Shown here: in pieces, positions 60,844-64,000 of the stretch
Numbering within the stretch: the first letter of the stretch is position 1
How the letters are laid out: each line of letters opens with the position of its first letter
Source of the DNA: an uncultured Bacteroidota bacterium
GTDB taxonomy: Bacteria > Bacteroidota > Bacteroidia > Bacteroidales > UBA12077
DNA: 64,000 nt
Assembly: GCA_913055635.1 (NCBI GenBank)
Contig: CAJXLK010000001.1
Location: 32,626 to 96,625, forward strand
Direction: 5' to 3'
Notes under the pieces: model-generated
What the model saw: the letters and a program-made list of their open reading frames with translations, nothing else
Told to the model about the DNA's origin: nothing
Database searches by the model: none
Translations under genes and position numbers: made by a program

Positions 60844-62604
60844 TTAGGGCACCAGCACGGAGTCAATGGCATGGACCACGCCGTTGGTTCCCTGGATATC
60901 AGCCGCAGTAACGGTAGCCCTGGAGTTGATGAGCACCTGGTCGCCTACATCCACCGTGATATCACCATTGAGGGTGGTAACCGTGCCGGAAGAGAGGTCG
61001 CCGGAGCGAACATTTCCACTCACCACGTGATATTGGAGGATGGGGGTCAGGTCGGATTTGCTCAGGTCGGCGATGCCGCCTACGCCCAGATCTTCGAACA
61101 GGGCATCAAAGGCCTCATTGGAAGGGGCAAAGACGGTAAAGGGGCCGTCGCCACTGAGGGTGGTAACCAACTCGGCTTTCTGCACAGCTTCCACCAGGGT
61201 GGAGAAGTTGCTGTTGTTTACCGCTATATCCACCACATTGGGAGGCATCAGCACCTTATCTACCTGGTGAATGACCCCGTTGAGTGCTTCAATGTCAGCA
61301 GCAGTTACCGATGTGCTGCCATTGAGGGTTACCCCGCCATCTGTTTCAACCAGCATGGTGGTCAGGGCATCATTGGGGCCTGTGCTGAGGGTGGTGATGT
61401 ACCCGTTGGACAGATCCTCTGACATGACCCTGGCATCCTTCACATGGTAAAGCAAGATGGAGATCAGCTGATCAACCGTCAGATCATCCAGACTGGAAGC
61501 ACCCAGATCAGAGAGAAGACTCTGGAAGGCCGTATTGGTCGGGGCAAAGACGGTGAAAGGACCTGCACCCTCCAGGGTCGAAGCCAAATCGGCTTTCGAG
61601 AGCGCATCCACCAGGATCGAGAACTGGTCGTTGGCCATGGCTGTCTCTACAATGTTTTTGGGCGCATTTTCAGGCAGCAATACCTGATCAATCACATGAA
61701 CCACCCCGTTGGTTGACTGGATATCGGTTGATACCACAGTGGCATTGCCGTTGATGGTCACCGACGAGCCGACCTCTATCGAAAGGTCCTTGCCTCCGAT
61801 GGTGGTCACTGTACCCGAGGTTAAATCAGAAGCCAGCACATTGCCGCTGACCACATGATACTCCAGGATAGGAGTCAGATCGGTTTTGCTGAGATCAGCA
61901 ATACCACCAACCCCAAGTTCAGAGAACAGTGCTTCAAAAGCTTCATTCGAAGGAGCAAATACCGTAAAGGGACCATCCCCGCTAAGGGTACCCTCCAGTT
62001 CGGCCTTCAGTACCGCCTCCACCAGGATGCTAAGACCCTGGTTGTTGACGGCCATGTCAACAACTGTCGGCGGAACCAGTACTTCATCGATTACGTGAAT
62101 AACCCCGTTGGAAGCTTCCAGATCGGCCTGGGTGACCGAAGAGGAACCGTTCAGGGTAACCCCCTCATCGGTGTTGACCAAAACATCCGCATAGGTATCA
62201 CCAGGGCCCGGGCTCAGGGTACTCACATACCCATTGCTCAGATCACCTGACATGACTTCACCGCTTATCACATGATACAGTAAAATCGGGGTGAGTTGAC
62301 CGGCGGTGAGATCGTCGAGTGAACCGGCGCCAAGATCAGAGAGAAGACGCTCAAAAGCCGCATTGGTGGGGGCAAAAACTGTAAAGGGACCGCTGCCTGT
62401 GAGGGTCTCTGCCAGATCTGCCTTCTCCAGTGCCGCTACCAGGGTCGAGAAGCTTTCATCCGAAGAAGCTACGTCCACAATCGTGTTGGTCGTTTCTTCT
62501 TTCTTAGGGTCTTTGTCCTCATCTTCTTCACAAGAAACAAACCCAATCATGGCGATTAAACTGATCACCATGAGTAACCTTAATTTTCCAACTGCTTTTT
62601 TCAT
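60844..62604 (-). CDS. Lipoprotein with four fasciclin (FAS1) domains
   Basis: The protein has 586 residues from the ATG at 62604; a longer frame to 62643 adds 13 residues. It has a type II signal peptide with lipobox 'FVSC' (Cys25) and an acidic linker. Four FAS1 domains follow, each with 'GPFTVFAPTNAAF' or 'GPFTVFAPSNEAF' and an 'NGVIHVIDEVLVP'-type end. Domains 1 and 3 are most alike, as are 2 and 4 ('LGVGGIADLSK', 'YHVVSGNV'), so the protein arose by duplication of a two-domain unit. FAS1 domains mediate adhesion, so the protein is probably surface-exposed or periplasmic. Confidence 0.93.
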   Translation of the reverse strand: MKKAVGKLRLLMVISLIAMIGFVSCEEDEDKDPKKEETTNTIVDVASSDESFSTLVAALEKADLAETLTGSGPFTVFAPTNAAFERLLSDLGAGSLDDLTAGQLTPILLYHVISGEVMSGDLSNGYVSTLSPGPGDTYADVLVNTDEGVTLNGSSSVTQADLEASNGVIHVIDEVLVPPTVVDMAVNNQGLSILVEAVLKAELEGTLSGDGPFTVFAPSNEAFEALFSELGVGGIADLSKTDLTPILEYHVVSGNVLASDLTSGTVTTIGGKDLSIEVGSSVTINGNATVVSTDIQSTNGVVHVIDQVLLPENAPKNIVETAMANDQFSILVDALSKADLASTLEGAGPFTVFAPTNTAFQSLLSDLGASSLDDLTVDQLISILLYHVKDARVMSEDLSNGYITTLSTGPNDALTTMLVETDGGVTLNGSTSVTAADIEALNGVIHQVDKVLMPPNVVDIAVNNSNFSTLVEAVQKAELVTTLSGDGPFTVFAPSNEAFDALFEDLGVGGIADLSKSDLTPILQYHVVSGNVRSGDLSSGTVTTLNGDITVDVGDQVLINSRATVTAADIQGTNGVVHAIDSVLVP

Positions 62605-62830
62605 AGTGGTTGTTTTAAACTTTCCTTCCAAACAGTTGGACACAATTTATGTTTAAATCATAATAATAACTTTTAAACAAAAAGGTGGGTTTCTAAATAA
62701 GGTTCTGTCAATTTATTTTGATTTTATTGGTGCGCATAACTGTTGTCTAAATAACAAGTTTGTGTTTAAATATTCTGGAAAAAAATTAAACATGATGAAA
62801 CGATTGATGGTTGATTGGCCGGGGGTATAC

Positions 62831-63532
62831 TTATCGCCAGGTGGTTTTGCCGGCGGCCACTTTGGTGAGGGGAATGCGGTAGGATATGGTGTAGGTAAAC
62901 GAGAGGCCTGAACTTCTGCTGGCTTTGCCGTAACCCGGGATTCGCAGGGTTTTCATTCGGGGGTCTTCTTCGCTGAACAGTTTCACCTGTCCGCGGATGG
63001 ACCATCCCAGGAAAAAGTTTTTCAGGGCTTCCACGCGGATTCCTGCCACCAGCTCGGCCCAGTAGGCCTGCATGGTATATTTGGAGATATCTTCCCCTCT
63101 ATGGTTTCCCCAATAATCGCTGCTGAGGCTAATTTGACTGGCCTGGTGGGTATAGCGGGCGGCGCAGAAGCGGAGGCCTCCGTAAATCATATCATACTGG
63201 GCCACCGGTGCCAGCTTGTATTGTAAAAAGTTATAATCGGCGCCGATTTTAGCAAAATACCCGTTGGCTTTATAATCAAAGGAAGGCTGTTTCCTGTTGA
63301 TTTTCATCCGTCCAAGTTCAACGTTGGCATAAATGGCGGGCATAATTTCATAATCTGCGTAAGCCGAAAGGGATAATCGTTCCGGGTTCAGATAATGGGA
63401 TACGACTCCTGACACATCAAAGCCCAGGCGCGGACCTTTGATGCGTTTTTCCTGGGCCGTCGTTTTTGTGGCACTACCTGCCAGCAGTATCAGCAGGAGT
63501 GAGATACAAGCGAATGTTTTCTTCCTGTTCAT
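62831..63532 (-). CDS. DUF6048 family secreted beta-barrel-like protein
   Basis: The protein has 233 residues from the ATG at 63532. A frame open to 63688 overlaps the next gene and adds a non-family segment, while this ATG gives a signal peptide ('FACISLLLILLAGSATKTTAQ'). The mature part has alternating hydrophobic strands ('LGFDVSGVVSHYLNPERLSLSAYADYEI', 'KIGADYNFLQYKLAPVAQYDMIYGGLRF', 'YAELVAGIRVEA'-like) as in outer-membrane barrels. It overlaps the DUF6452 gene upstream by 59 bp and is probably co-transcribed; the two families are often neighbours in Bacteroidota. Its function is unknown. Confidence 0.75.
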   Translation of the reverse strand: MNRKKTFACISLLLILLAGSATKTTAQEKRIKGPRLGFDVSGVVSHYLNPERLSLSAYADYEIMPAIYANVELGRMKINRKQPSFDYKANGYFAKIGADYNFLQYKLAPVAQYDMIYGGLRFCAARYTHQASQISLSSDYWGNHRGEDISKYTMQAYWAELVAGIRVEALKNFFLGWSIRGQVKLFSEEDPRMKTLRIPGYGKASRSSGLSFTYTISYRIPLTKVAAGKTTWR

Positions 63533-63959
63533 TCGGGTTGATGGTATGTTTGACGATCCGAACCGAATCGAAATGGTGAAAAGTGGTTTGAGCCTCTTCC
63601 AGTGTAAATTCTGTGGTAAATCCGCAGTTATGGGATACAAATTTTTGTTCTCTGTTGTAGTGCAGATCGAGGGTATCGGCCAGGGCATTGATTTTTACTA
63701 TAAAACGGCTGTGGTTGCGGGACGGATCCAGGGGAAGCAAGAGGCTGGAGACACTGGCCGAATCATATAAGAGGGAATCCGGGCGGGTCGTTCCATAGAT
63801 CGTTATATTGGGAGGGAGAGAATCCACGGCAACAGAGTCTTGTATTGTATATAAGCCCACTCCGGCCTGGTGGTTGAAGGTCCGGTCGCAGTCCTGTTCT
63901 TCACAGGCGTATGTGGCCAGCAGCATCAGGGCCAGTATTGGAATCATCAATCTTTTCAT
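63474..63959 (-). CDS. DUF6452 family lipoprotein
   Basis: The protein has 161 residues from the ATG at 63959 (an ATG three codons upstream, at 63968, is possible). The signal peptide ends in the lipobox 'ATYAC'. The mature protein has 'CDRTFNHQAGVGLYT', 'LPLDPSRNHSRFIVKINALADTLDLHYNREQKFVSHNCGF' and 'HFDSVRIVKHTINPNEQEENIRLYL', matching the DUF6452 pattern. It lies upstream of the DUF6048 gene and overlaps it. Its function is unknown. Confidence 0.75.
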   Translation of the reverse strand: MKRLMIPILALMLLATYACEEQDCDRTFNHQAGVGLYTIQDSVAVDSLPPNITIYGTTRPDSLLYDSASVSSLLLPLDPSRNHSRFIVKINALADTLDLHYNREQKFVSHNCGFTTEFTLEEAQTTFHHFDSVRIVKHTINPNEQEENIRLYLTPADTAGR

Positions 63960-64000
63960 CGTGGGCAATTTAATGGCTTTTGCCTTTGCGGGGCCGTTTC

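Noticed and set aside
1..64000. tRNA, rRNA, insertion sequence or prophage genes
   Set aside because: No cloverleaf with a T-loop, no rRNA-like stretch, and no transposase or phage protein motif was recognised in any frame.

Overview
The window is a chromosomal segment of a member of the Bacteroidota, probably an environmental Bacteroidales/Marinilabiliales relative. The evidence is two SusC/SusD pairs, a hybrid two-component regulator, a type IX secretion plug-domain protein, a BlaI/BlaR1 pair with a TonB-like tail, DUF6048 and DUF6452 neighbours, and Bacteroidota-type promoters (TTTG or TTG, 17-18 bp, then TAnnTTTG). There is no rRNA, no tRNA I can recognise, no phage and no transposase.

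Layout. 0-10 kb is housekeeping: a DUF2461 C-terminus, an FtsX/MacB-type permease, typA/bipA, a YgjV-like membrane protein, a SUI1-family factor, a DEAD-box RNA helicase and an HD hydrolase. 10-16 kb holds blaI/blaR1 with a promoter and double operator, threonine synthase with a long leader, and an LPG-synthase-like membrane protein. 15.8-19.8 kb is one giant VWA-WD40-OmpA protein. 20-30 kb has a ferredoxin reductase-like flavoprotein, a T9SS plug-domain protein, an orphan SusC/SusD pair and a LytS/LytR-type pair. 30-35 kb has a shrunken beta-propeller relic, a YggS protein, a dihydroorotate dehydrogenase-like protein, an unknown secreted protein and a YfiR-like protein.

35-51 kb is a fructan utilisation locus. 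A hybrid two-component regulator diverges from fructokinase, SusC, SusD, three GH32 proteins and a sugar porter. SusC/D would import fructan fragments, the GH32 enzymes would release fructose, the porter would bring it into the cytoplasm, the kinase would phosphorylate it, and the hybrid sensor would report free fructose. The middle GH32 protein is the best find in the window. It keeps the fold, a lipobox and a full-length frame, but all three catalytic carboxylates are replaced (Asp to Pro55, Asp to His183, Glu to Ser234). It therefore looks like a non-catalytic surface glycan-binding protein made from a duplicated levanase/inulinase.

51-64 kb has a small Cys-rich protein, a SecB-like protein, a START-domain protein, a YqaB-like HAD phosphatase, a UPF0158 protein, a TonB-dependent receptor, EttA, a four-FAS1 lipoprotein, and DUF6048/DUF6452 proteins.

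A second theme runs through the window. Many longer gaps contain a tandem repeat, and nearly every gap has its own unit sequence (15, 18, 21, 42, 49, 77 or about 85-91 bp). One related-looking array (33 bp, six copies) lies in frame inside the giant VWA-WD40-OmpA protein. Several other short sequences are dispersed between gaps.
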